Assembly: GCA_029990175.1 (NCBI GenBank)
Contig: JARKIP010000065.1
Span: 3,848,501-3,912,500, forward strand
Reading direction: 5' to 3'
Length of the DNA: 64,000 nt
DNA from: Petunia secreta
Taxonomy: Eukaryota; Streptophyta; Magnoliopsida; Solanales; Solanaceae
The first letter of the stretch is position 1. Each line of letters opens with the position of its first letter. The position numbers and the translations under genes are program-made. Of this stretch, positions 1 to 9,887 are shown piece after piece. The notes beneath the pieces were generated by a model. The model searched no databases, was not told the DNA's origin, and saw only the letters and a list, made by a program, of their open reading frames with translations.

Positions 1-226
1 GATGTTCTGTTACCCCCCGAACGATTGGCAAGAATCACCTATGCTAAGCAACTATCCTCAAGAAGCACCCGCCTCTTTCAAATAGAATGATCAAAGAGGT
101 TTCGATGATCAACTTGGACTCTACCAAGTAAAATCATGCCCGCTCACGGGTTCTTCATTGAGATTCACTGAAGAATTACATCATTATATATTTAAAGTTT
201 TCTAAATGAAATGAAATGCCTAAGGC

Positions 227-241
227 CTCTATTTATAGACC
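227..241 (-). promoter_or_regulatory. TATA box of LTR F
   Basis: The minus strand reads GTCTATAAATAGAGG, a strong plant TATA box, and transcription would run toward position 1. Its place inside a presumed LTR fits the U3/R boundary. Confidence 0.55.
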
Positions 242-361
242 TTTCTAAGATACAAGTGAAAAGCTTAAAATACCCTTAAGTGGGTTTTCAACATTAGAAA
301 TAAGCTAGGGCTAAAGTTGGAATTACACAACAAAAGCTAGGAAATTCGGATGGCTTCAATT

Positions 362-377
362 GGGGGGGGGGGGGGGG
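362..377 (+). repeat. Poly-G run of 16
   Basis: Sixteen consecutive G residues lie inside LTR F (C on the element's sense strand). Such runs vary in length and are error-prone in sequencing. The overlapping short reading frames differ only by phase through this run and are not genes. Confidence 0.9.
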
Positions 378-433
378 AAGCGCTCCACCCTCTTCTTCAG
401 GGCGCCCGCCCTACCATTTTGTGTTGTGCTTGG

Positions 434-512
434 GGTGCCCACCTCAAGCTCAGGGTGCTCCGCCCTCTTCTTGGGGTGCTCCACCTCTTCTTGGGGTGCT
501 CCACCCTCCACA
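434..512 (+). repeat. Short GGGTGCTCC minisatellite in LTR F
   Basis: The motif TTCTTGGGGTGCTCCACC recurs at about 20-base spacing three to four times with small changes. It produces overlapping frames in several phases and has no coding look. Confidence 0.6.
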
Positions 513-636
513 CCAATGATAGCATGTGGCTTCAAACCAATCTCGATCCCTCCTCCGGAGCCCTTAACTTGTCTTCTTTGTGCTCTCAAGCTTGGCTCTT
601 TATGGTTGGGATCTAAATCCAATTTGGATTGCATCA

Positions 637-1407
637 GAGGGAAATGGGATCGACGGTTGGATTTTTGGGGATAGGGGAGAGTAAGTGATTTTAGGGTTTA
701 GGAGTGTGAGGGTGTGTTTGGATTTTAAAAGGTAAGAAATGTGCTGAGCCGTTGGATCTGTGAGATAAAGGGTTGGGATCATGCCACGTCAGGAGAGTAT
801 ATACGTGTGTGTAATGTATATCAGGTGAGGAAACAATCAATTGTGCATTGTCGGGTGGTACCTGATGCTAAAGCGAGTTGTACCTGCGCATATTTTATGC
901 ATACTTGTGCTAAAAGTGTGTATAAGTGAGGTGTTAGGCTTATTTGGACCTTAGGTGGCGTACACATGGGTACAATGTGATGACAGGGACTTGGTGTTTA
1001 GAAATGGAATTGTAAAATGGCAAAATGGCTAGTATTTAATTAACATACTTATAAATATAAATAATTAGTATAAAAATAGGAAATTCTATAAATAATTATA
1101 AATAAATATAGATGACCACAAATAATACTAATGAGATATAAATAGCCACAAATAATTATTAAAAAAATGTCGCAATGCATTAAATTGCGCAAATAGCATA
1201 CGTATTTTAGAAAATAGCCTAAATAAATACAATTACGTAATTATAATCACAATTAAATAAATACTATATAAATAGGGGATTAATAATAATATTACACACG
1301 TAAATGCATGTTGTCTAATGCAGTTTTGTTTGGAAAATTACTATTATCGATTTTAATTAAATATAGCCAAATTGCGAAAAATGGAGGGACAAAATTGGGT
1401 ATCAACA
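637..1407 (-). mobile_element. 3' LTR of element B (part; interrupted at its left by F)
   Basis: This block is nearly identical to 33892-34602, the corresponding part of the other B LTR. It ends GGGTATCAACA, one transition away from the usual GGGTGTCAACA. On the minus strand this is the LTR start TGTTGA-ACCC. A polypurine tract lies directly beyond it, so this is the 3' LTR of a minus-strand element. The missing remainder is beyond LTR F and outside the window. Confidence 0.85.
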
Positions 1408-1428
1408 GCTGCCCCTCTTTGCTCGGGG
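1408..1428 (-). other. Polypurine tract of element B
   Basis: On the minus strand the bases before the LTR read CCCCGAGCAAAGAGGGGCAG plus C, immediately followed by TGTTGA. The AAAGAGGGGCAGC core is the plus-strand primer expected for Ty3/gypsy reverse transcription, and it is identical in A and E. Confidence 0.8.
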
Positions 1429-2439
1429 ATGATGAAAGAGTCTTCGGACAAAGATAGTTGACGGAATAGCTAATTTTGTCACGACCGTTAGGCAAAATGA
1501 TTTGGAAAGGGGAAATGGGAGTTTTGGGGGGGTGTTTTTGGCCGAACCCCGGTCTCTGAGTTGCCTCCATATCTCGGGTTTCACGAGAATCAGGCTGTGT
1601 GTAGTTCTAGAATGGCATTTGGCCTGTGTGAGATATATATGATGCACGATTTTGGATGTAAAGACTAAACTTATCCAAGTATGTGAAGTTTAGATTTGTG
1701 TATGCTTTGCCTTTCAGCGAGATGAATGAAGAATAAAGCAAAGGTATTATCGAAGATGAAATAACATCGATAGATCGAGCGTGGGAAACAAGGCTTATAA
1801 TCATCCTAGTTATGAAAATGTGGCGCGCTACACACCCAAAAAAAGGAGTTTATATGTACATAATTTCCACTTCATCTCGATAAACGAGCGATCTCGCCTT
1901 CAATATTGCCTTGACTGAGCTGGGAAGCATTTGGGGAGCGAATTTTATGAATGCGCATGATTCAAATGGATGGGCGCAATTAAGCATGAAAACACGCACG
2001 ATTGAGGTAGATGGGCATGAATTAGGAAGGAACAAGAAACTGATACCCAATTGGCAAGGGGAGATTAGGTAGATCACAGGTACGAGTATGGGCTTGTAGC
2101 TTGGAACTCGGCAAAATAGGTAGCTTGCAGGTGTAGCAAAAGGCATTGTTTGTAAAGTTAGGCTTTGCTTTGTATGTTTTTGAGGTTTTGTGGTTGCATA
2201 ATTGGCAGTGATGTTGGGAAGGGGCGTGAGAGTATGGCACAAGGGTTTGTGGAGAGATCGGGGAGTACCCTGCATCAAAATCATGATAAATGCAATATTT
2301 ATAAAGATAAAGTAAACTTCCCTGTCGAGCCGAGTGGCTATTTTGTCTTGTGCTTGTTTGATTGATGTCTCATCCAAATGTCTTTCCAATGTTATGCCCA
2401 CCGAGGCGGACCTTCCTCTGCTGCAAATTGTTGTCATTT
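1429..2439 (-). other. Non-coding 3' region of element B, LTR-proximal part
   Basis: This is about 1 kb between the PPT and the tandem array. It contains the second-form conserved hairpin (1561-1609). A 198-residue minus frame at 1850-2446 has no recognisable motif and looks like chance. No coding signal was found. Confidence 0.6.
1561..1609 (-). other. Conserved 3'-region stem-loop, form 2 (element B)
   Basis: On the minus strand, GAACTACACACAGCC is followed by TGATTCTCG, a loop, then CGAGATATGGAGGCAACTC. The inner stem TTCTCG/CGAGA is intact and the outer stem is degraded. The same layout occurs at 47909-47957 (C) and 60144-60192 (E), where the outer stem pairs better. Confidence 0.6.
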
Positions 2440-3160
2440 TCACCACTGCGAACCGTATATATCCGCCGACGCAGATTCTATGCTTCTCAAGTTGATGTCA
2501 TGTCCACCAATGCGGACCCTATATATCCACCGACATGTATTCTATGCCTGTCATGTCCACTTATGCAGACCCTATATATCCACCGACATGGATTCTATGC
2601 ATGTCATGTTCACCGACGCGGAGCCTATATATCCACCAACATGGATTCTATGCTTCTCAAATTGATGTTATGTCCACCGCTGCGGACCCTATATATCCAT
2701 CGACATGGATTCTATGCCTGTCATGTCCACCTATGCGGATCCTATATAGTCACCGACATGGATTATACGCATGTCATGTTCACCGATGCGGACCCTATAT
2801 ATCCATCGACATGGATTCTATAAATGTCATTTCCACCGATGCGGACTCTATATATCCACCAACATGGATTCTATGCTTGTTATGTCCACCGATGCGAACC
2901 CTATATATCCACCGACATGGATTCTATGCATGTCATGTCCACCGATGCGGACCCTATATATCCACCGACATGGATTTTATGCTTGTCATGCCCACCGACG
3001 CGGATCCTATATATCCACCGACATGGATTCTATGCTTGCCATGCCCACCGATGCGGACCCTTATATATCCATCGACATAGATTCTATGCTTGTCATGCCC
3101 ACCGATGCGGACCCTATATATCCACCGACATGGATTCTATATATGTCAAATTGATGAATA
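2440..3160 (-). repeat. 53-bp tandem array in the 3' region of element B
   Basis: About 13 copies of a 53-base unit carry CTATATATCCACCGACATGG and TGTCCACCGATGCGGACC. One or two units have insertions. Because 53 is not a multiple of three, every frame gives a similar repetitive peptide. This explains the long plus-strand frames here, which are not genes. Tandem arrays between pol and the 3' LTR are typical of Tat/Ogre elements. Confidence 0.9.
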
Positions 3161-4310
3161 TTGCTTTGCAAGAGTTGTTAGGTATACTCGGTACCTGTGT
3201 AAACCTGCCATCAAAGCAAATTTGTGAGTTTTGGGTGGAGGTTGACTTGCACATTCGTTGCACTTCGCTGCTACATCTTGTATAATTGTCTTCTTGCAAT
3301 ATCTCTCTTTTCGAGCGTCAAACCTTAGTCGAGCTGTGGGCAAAAAGGGAGAATAAAAGGGAATATACATGTGTTTTGAAAATAATGTTTAAAGAGTAAT
3401 GCAAATTTATTCCATTGAATCATAGACTGCGACGTGTTGTCTGGTTATAATCCCTTCTATATCTATTTGCTGCTCAAAGATCTTCTATTTTGAAATTTTA
3501 AGGGAAGCTCAAAATTTCTGCCCCAGTGTTTTCTGATGTATTCTTTGAATTTATTGAGGGAAACTCAAAAAATTCTGCCCCAGTGTCTAATAAAATTCTC
3601 TTATGATGTGACCGTGCTTTGAGTAGGCTGCCTACGTATCCCTTTTTGGGAATCAGGTCGCTACGTAGTTCAAATCTAATGAAGATGAATATTGCTTGAT
3701 TCATAGTATCTCATAATCATAATTGAGTAAAGGATCTTGCTAATTTTGTCTTGATTCATAGAATTCTATTTTACGATCAAACTGTTTTGCTCTAACTTCT
3801 TGGTAAGCGCCTTTGTCATTCTATTGCTTGTTGTGCTCATTCTTTGCTATCCCTGAGTGCCACTTGCTCGAGTATGCTTTTATTCCATTTGGAATTGTCT
3901 AATTATGCTACTTATATGTATTCCTGCTGTTCCGCCTTAAGTCATCTTCCTCAATATGCTCTTGCCTCTGTTGTCTTCTATAAGATTTTCATGAAGTTCC
4001 TCCAGTGTCTTTGTCAAAATCACCATAGTCTGGTTTGTACTCGTCGTTTTAGATTGCTTTCTCACATCGAAGTCATAGATTTAATGAAATTAAAATGATT
4101 TTGTAGGAAGTGAATGATGCATATTCTAACACGAGAAATAGGAAAAGTAAGCTTTTATTATTAGACTCAAGAATCAGTCTTTGAATGGAATTGATGATGC
4201 AACAAAGTTGGGAAATAAAGAAAAGAAAAGCTAACGACTCGGAGTCGTGTTTTATTTAAGATAACAACTAATGCCACAGCTCCACTAAGGTTCTCGGCAT
4301 GCTCAGAATA
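3161..4310 (-). other. Non-coding 3' region of element B, gag-proximal part
   Basis: There is no pol remnant between the end of gag and the array. The stretch holds purine/pyrimidine tracts reading TTCTGCCCCAGTGT (3516-3585) and the form 1 conserved stem-loop at 3631-3668. Element A has similar CCCCAGT tracts at 14630-14755. The RT, RNase H and integrase expected here are absent. Confidence 0.65.
3631..3668 (-). other. Conserved 3'-region stem-loop, form 1 (element B)
   Basis: The plus strand reads CCTACGTATCCCTTTTTGGG then AATCAGGTCGCTACGTAG. CTACGT (3632-3637) can pair with ACGTAG (3663-3668), and TCCC with GGGA around a T-rich loop. The same segment occurs in A (14809-14846), C (44645-44684) and E (58076-58115) in the same orientation relative to each element. 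Confidence 0.7.
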
Positions 4311-6540
4311 TGCTGCAAGTTCAGTTGTTCGGCATAACTCCAGTTTCAACCTTTTGGATGTTCAGGGCTTCCAAATGCTTTTTAGGTACTGCATCACATT
4401 CTTCCATGAATGGATCCTTTAGACCGGTCAGCTCATCTTCTATACCACGAGCACCTTTGGCATGTTCTCCTCCCTCGAGAGTTTTCTTATATCTTGAAAT
4501 GATGGAGGCCTGTCTCAGAGTTGGAATAAACTGCTCTAGTGAATGATAATCTCTTGTGTCCTTTGTAATGTTTTCTCCTTTGCAAACCAGGATGTACCCC
4601 ATGTGTCCTTTGTAGTGTTTTCTCCTTTGCAAACTAGGATGTACCCCATGCCAAACGTGTATTCATCAAACATTATTTTTGCATTTATAATTGTACCTTC
4701 CAGATTGTATTCTTCGCCGATGTCAATCATATTCACCTTCTGGTCTCCATGATTGGGTAGGGGATTATTCTGCAGATTTGGCATCTTTAAATGAATGACT
4801 TTTTCATCTATTAGGTCTTGAATCTTGTCTTTCAATGCAAAACATCTCTCCGTCTCATGCCCCGATCCACCTGAGTGGTATGCACATCTTTTGCTGTAAT
4901 CAAAGTGTGGTGAAGGGTTGTCTGGCACCTTTTGAGGGATTGGGACAATAAGCTCAGCAACTCTCAATCTTTCGAACAATTAAGTGCGGGACTCAGCTAA
5001 TGCAGTGTAGTTTCTTTTGGGTCTTTGGTTTGCCTCAGGGCGAGGCCTAGGAGAGTATGGTGATGTATTTCGGTAGTTGGTTTGAGTATTTTGCTGGTAT
5101 GGTGGACGGCTTAGTGCTGAGGTGTGGAATATAGGACAAGAACGTTGAGTGTTGCAAACGGAATTCTCAGATGTGTATAAGGTTAGGGATGGAATGGTGG
5201 TGGTGTTTGATAGTAGTGGTTGAAAGCGGGGTCTTGAATATTTGCAGCAAAAGAGACTTCTTCTTTCTTCTTTTTGGAGAGACTCACATTTCCAGCTTGG
5301 GTAGCCTTATTAGCAGCTTGTAATGCAGCTAAGCTAATAATCTTTCCACTTTTCAACCCTTCTTCTATGTCATCTCCCATCAACACTACATCTGCAAACT
5401 TTTGGTTGTTCATATGCAACAACTTGTCATAATATATATCCTCTTGTATGCGAATGAATATGTTGACTATTTCTTTCTCGTTCATAGCGGGTTGCACCTT
5501 GGCAGCTTCTGTTCTCCACCTAGTAGCATATTCCTTGAACGTCTCTGTGGTTTTCTTTTCAACTTTTCTAAATAGAAGTGATCTGGTACCATTTCGGTAT
5601 TGTACCCAAATATTTCTAAAAAGTCCGCTGCCATATCTTTCCAACCGAGCCATGTGCCTGGTTTTTGTTTAGAAAACCAACTTAAAGCATCTCCAGTCAG
5701 GCTTCGGCTGAAAATCTTTACACGTACTTTCTCGTCTTCCCCTGATCCAATCAACTTGTCACAATATGTTCTCAGATGTGACATAGGATCGCCAGTGCCG
5801 TTGAACAAGTCGAACTTTGGTATCTTGTATCCGTCAGGTAATTTCAAAGTAGGATAGATACACAAATCTTCATAAGCTAAACCTTTAGTGATTTTGCCTA
5901 ACTCGAACTTCTTAAAGGCTGCCTCCAGCTTACGAACTTTCTTTTTTGTCTCATCATCATTTGTTTCATCCTCCGCCCATTCATAGTTTTCATGGTCTTT
6001 GACGGGTGAAGTGAGTTGTTTAGTTTCAGTAGTGAACATAGGATTGTAAGGTTGCGGATTTGTGATATTAGTGTGAGGAATACCTATGCTCTGGTAAATA
6101 GGGTATGCAGGAGGTGGTGCTTGATAAGTAGCTGGTGGTGCTTGATAGGGAGGCGGTGCTTGATATATGGCGGTTGGTGCGCTTTGGTAGGTAACAGGTG
6201 GTGTTGTTTGGTAAGGAGCTGGTTGTGTTGTTTGGTAAGTAGCAGGTGGCGCTGCTTGGTATGTGGCTGGTGGTACTGTTTGGTAAGTAGCATGTGGATC
6301 AGTTGGATGTGTAAGGTCTTTTCCATTAGGGCGGGTTGACCCACTTGGATCGACTGATTCTCTTGAATGGGCGGAGTTACCAACGAGTAAACTGGCCATT
6401 GTCAGTTTCTCTTAAAGTTCTTTAATTCTTTGCTCTAAAGTAGCAACATGTTCATCATACCCAACCAAGACAAGTTTGCGGGGTGTCCCATTATTCCCAA
6501 TGTTATTGTCACTAAGAGCAGCATTATTCAACTCAGACAT
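4311..6540 (-). pseudogene. gag: Gag pseudogene of element B, fused by deletion to a post-protease remnant
   Basis: This encodes the capsid/nucleocapsid polyprotein of a Tat-type retrotransposon. The start at 6540 gives MSELNNAALSDNN. An in-frame stop lies near 6412, and the frame resumes as MASLLVGNS at 6399. A proline-rich region with repeated ATYQ/PPATYQ units follows (about 6100-6300), then the gag core with DLCIYPTLKLPDGYK and GDPMSHLRTYCDKL. A frameshift near 5550 changes to the frame with TRWRTEAAKVQPAM. The C-terminal zinc-knuckle-like CAYHSGGSGHETERCFALKD is at about 4850-4910. Near 4672 the protein jumps to a segment with MGYILVCKGEN, which matches sequence after the protease in A. 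Protease, RT, RNase H and integrase have therefore been deleted. A 47-base tandem duplication (4556-4602, 4603-4649) shifts the frame again. Confidence 0.85.
4556..4649 (-). repeat. 47-bp tandem duplication at the 3' end of B gag
   Basis: Two direct copies, 4556-4602 and 4603-4649, contain TTTTCTCCTTTGCAAAC and GGATGTACCCCAT and differ at about two bases. The length is not a multiple of three, so the duplication itself breaks the frame. Confidence 0.85.
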
Positions 6541-6733
6541 GATGTTTCGCTTTCCTCTTCTCCAAGTTTGTGAGGGGGGAGGAGTTGTAACTGGTCCCTT
6601 GGCTCTTGTCCGGTATTGATGCTCGGCCAGAATGTACAAGTCAACCTTAGGAGTAGGAGTAAAACTTAACATGAAAACAAGAAGTTAGTGTCGAGGTAAT
6701 AATTACCCAATGCAAAACATATCACTCCTTATA

Positions 6734-6773
6734 ATGCAAGGGACCTCTATTATTTCGGAGGTAGGCCTAACAA
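6734..6773 (-). promoter_or_regulatory. Conserved leader hairpin of element B
   Basis: The minus strand reads TAGGCCTACCTCCGAAATA then ATAGAGGTCCCTTGCA. ACCTC pairs with GAGGT. The same TAGGCCCACCTCT-loop-AGAGG pattern followed by CC-TGCA occurs upstream of gag in A and in the leaders of C and E. A role in packaging or dimerisation is inference. Confidence 0.6.
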
Positions 6774-7581
6774 GACCAACATATATAAGATGCATGATAG
6801 GCGTCCTTTGGACGAAGTTGGCTAATGGACTTTAACATGCCAAGGATATTAAGTCTTCCTAAGTTTGAGTATGATATTTAAAATTAAACGTGTATCGTGC
6901 GTCATCCCATTTGTTCTCATAACCTAAAATTAGTAGAAAAAATAATTTTATGAAATAATTGATTTTATTGTATAAATGTAGAATAACATCTTTTGAGTAG
7001 ATATGAATAATAATTGATCTTGCTACATTAAAAGTAGAATAAATTAATACAAAATCTATGATTTGGTTTTCATAAAAAATAGAAAAATTAATTTCATTCG
7101 TAATCCAAAAATAATTTTTTGTAGAAATAAAAAATTCCATATGTATATAGGAATAAATAATTGATTTCTATAACGATTACCATTTATAGAAATAAATAAT
7201 TGATTTTGTTATACAAAAGTAGAAGAATCAATTTAAAGCCTATGTTTTATTTGATCCTCCAAATCTTCGACTTGTGACATCCTCCAAAAAAAAAAAAAAT
7301 TGGATGATCCATACTTTTGAGAACAAATGATCTACATTAGACACGTTCAACTTTAAATAGATGCGCACGTAACACATTTGAATGTTCCTTAGGGTCGAAA
7401 ACCCGTTTGGTTCATTCAAATATGGTGAACTAGTAGACTTAGACATGAGCGGAAGTCAAAATTGTCCTAGATATGACATGATGAATGATCCCTAAAAAGA
7501 GTCTTCATTAAGAGTTGGCTAATCTAGACAAGGACATGGTTCCCCTAGGCGGACAACCAAGGGGTGGGAACGTTTAGAATT

Positions 7582-7603
7582 GTTGGTTGTACCACGGACC
7601 AAC
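7582..7603 (-). promoter_or_regulatory. Conserved GGTCCGTGGTAC leader motif of element B
   Basis: On the minus strand GTTGGTCCGTGGTAC is followed by AACCAAC, so GTTGGT and ACCAAC can form a stem. It lies about 280 bases downstream of the PBS. The same segment is in A (29156-29177), and the core GGTCCTTGGTAC is in C and E. Confidence 0.55.
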
Positions 7604-7881
7604 TAGATTCTAACCGTTCCTCCTAAAAGATTTTTTTGAGAGTGAAACGACCGTGAGATCCACGTAATTGTTTGTGTGTGTGTAAGTGTCAATTTTCCAG
7701 GAGTGGAGGGCTATGAACGAAATTCAACAAATAATTCAATAATATAGTAAATATCATATTATCAAAAATTACAAAACATAAAAGGTTACCCACCCGCAAA
7801 GAGAAAAAGTTAGCATTGTATACAAAATAATCAAAGCAATAATAAAACCAATATAAAAATCGTGATGGTTAGAACATTTAA

Positions 7882-7899
7882 TCCCCAGCGGAGTCGCCA
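7882..7899 (-). other. Primer-binding site of element B (tRNA-Arg type)
   Basis: The minus strand reads TGGCGACTCCGCTGGGGA, three bases inside the 5' LTR. It is complementary to an 18-base tRNA end, TCCCCAGCGGAGTCGCCA, which I recall as a plant tRNA-Arg. Ogre elements are known for tRNA-Arg primers. The same 18 bases are in C. Confidence 0.75.
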
Positions 7900-7902
7900 T
7901 TC

Positions 7903-9887
7903 TGTCATACCCGATTTTAGACTCAACTCGAGGCGAGTCGGGTTCCGGATTTGACTGGATAACTCATTTGGAGTTAGAATTTTGGAGTCGCCACCTAATA
8001 AATTTTCTAGACGTATTAGGTCACCTATTAATTTCTAATTCCATTTAAAGAATTAACTCCGGGTTGGTCTACGAGTCAGAGATTTGGGTAAGTATTCAAA
8101 ATAACCTAGAAGGAAGGGGTAAGGCACCTCCTAGGTTCTACTATACGTGGTACCCGACCGATTTCTATATTGGGTTTAACATATTGCCTATAAAAGGGCG
8201 AAAACTAAATAAAGTAAATAAAAGAGATATGAGATGAAAAATAAACAAATAGGTAATTCAATACATTTGGATAAGTAATCTAAAATAATAGCTATGTTGC
8301 ACAAATAGCAATAAATTAAACGATAAATAACCACTAGACATTTGAATAAACAACCCTAGATTTTATTATCCTATTCGGATCAGAACCCGGCTTTCGTAAG
8401 GGACGAACGATAGTTTCAGAATCCACAGTCAAATATAGCTCGGGTAGTTTCCATCATATCCGTGGAGCCTAATTCCCTTTAACCCCCATACCCTCTTTAA
8501 GCATTTTAACTATAGCGCTACTCACATTTTAAAATGTCCTAAAGGTTTACTAGCGTCCCACTTAATGTCTTGGAGGTCATTGACACTACTAATGTAAATA
8601 TAATATATCTAGACTCTCCTAAATATATTAAGTGCCCTAAATCTAGAAATGTAGGCGTCAAATAATGATACGGTCATGTGAACACATAAGCAAATAATGT
8701 ATGTAAAATAACTTCACCAATCAAGATTTAGAAAGCAAAATAGGCCTCCAAGTTAATTAATGCGAAGGATGAAGCTAGACTATTACGAACTTAGAATAGA
8801 TAATACTCGCGTGGATAGGCTAATTTTCAGTTTTAGCCATTTTCAATAAAACAAAATAGATTGTTACATCACAGCATATACAATTGCAGAAATAGGCCAG
8901 TTTTAAAGCAATTTCGCATTTTCAGCCTTCAAGGAAAATAATCTAATTTCAGAGGTTATCAAATTGCATATACAACCTATTTTAGACTCAGATTTCAGCT
9001 TTACTCCTGTTAAAATACTGCTATAATTTCTAGAAAATTATTTTGCATAAGTAAACATATTTTAAGCTTTTATTGCTATTTTATCCCTATTTCTGATTTT
9101 AACAAAACAATCTCTTAATATAATTTTATTAGGAAGCCTATCACTTTACATAATATTTCTGATCTTGCTACACATAATCTGACCAGCATTTTCAAATTTG
9201 ACCTTGCGTAAACAGTCATGTTTTATAATTAAAACACAAAAAAGAAGTGGGATTAGAAATGGCCCCTTTTTAGCCAATTTAAACTGCATATACTAGCAGC
9301 TTAAGCCTGCACCTGCCTTAATGATTCTAACTGCACCTTTGGGTGCTTATAGACAATCAATGACTAGTCCTAATAAATACATATACTTTGAAAAAAGAAA
9401 CCATCATATGATCACAAGATACAAAATAAGAAGAGATGAAATGCGTGCCCTGTTTGCACTATTCTTGAACTGTTTCAGTTCACTTAATCCCCGGCCTTTA
9501 ACTTTCGCTTATTAAATACACTTCTTTAGTAAACGATTAGTGTCATGACTACTTTTGTCATGCATTTGTGATTCCTGCAACCATGGTTAGTAATGGCTCT
9601 TTGACAGAGCCCAATGCAAACGGATAAAGAGCAAAACAAATAACAACATGCAATGATGCAATCTTAAACTGTACAATGCATAATAACCCATATAGTCAGC
9701 AAAAGGCTCAAAATTAACTAACCTTAATGGACATGCAACAAGGCAACAAAATAACAATAGATAGGATGATCTCCAATCAAAGTAGACAAGTGAATAATGA
9801 CAGCTTTACAATAATGAATGAATCAAAGGAGAACTTCTAGGGAAGAGAGAATGAGAGGAGAAGATGCATGTCAGCCAGTGCATTCAG
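7903..9887 (-). mobile_element. 5' LTR of element B, first part (split by element A)
   Basis: It starts TGTCATACCCGATTTTAGAC on the plus strand, directly beyond the PBS, and is the U5 end on the element's own strand. After 9887 the sequence is interrupted by A and resumes at about 33122-33127. Joined, the LTR is about 3.47 kb. The body is AT-rich and non-coding. Only the terminal ~150 bases resemble the A LTR. Confidence 0.85.
9883..9887. repeat. Target-site duplication of element A, left copy
   Basis: TTCAG precedes the A LTR. After the right LTR the sequence reads TTTCAG (33121-33126), so TTCAG is repeated with one extra T at the junction, or ATTCAG/TTTCAG with one mismatch. It is consistent with a 5-base duplication that has since changed slightly. 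Confidence 0.6.

Larger units (their letters stand above)
1..636 (-). mobile_element. Partial LTR of a Ty3/gypsy-like element (F), inserted in the LTR of element B
   Basis: The first 636 bases are unrelated to the B LTR that resumes at 637. On the minus strand the block opens with TGATGCAATCC and contains a TATA box in a typical plant LTR context (about 227-241). The other end lies outside the window, so neither length nor target-site duplication can be checked. The join at 637 is placed where similarity to the second B LTR copy (33892 onward) begins. Assignment to a gypsy lineage is inference from the LTR style. A solo LTR is equally possible. Confidence 0.6.
6541..7881 (-). other. Leader (5' untranslated region) of element B
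   Basis: This lies between the PBS and gag. It contains three blocks also found in A in the same order: the GGTCCGTGGTAC motif (7582-7603), a block near 7380-7410 (GGGTCGAAAACCCGTTTGG), and the leader hairpin (6734-6773), plus CCAAGGATATTAAGTCTTCC near 6840. The ORF1 genes that separate these blocks in A are missing. The 6880-7250 part is very AT-rich and shows nothing else. Confidence 0.65.

Noticed and set aside
1850..2446. A 198-residue minus frame in the 3' region of B
   Set aside because: It has no recognisable domain and overlaps the start of the tandem array. Element A has nothing comparable in the same place.
2362..3285. Several plus-strand frames of 95-181 residues with CPPMRTLYIHRHGFYACH-like repeats
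   Set aside because: They are all phases of the 53-bp tandem array, antisense to element B. The unit length is not a multiple of three, so every frame is similarly open.
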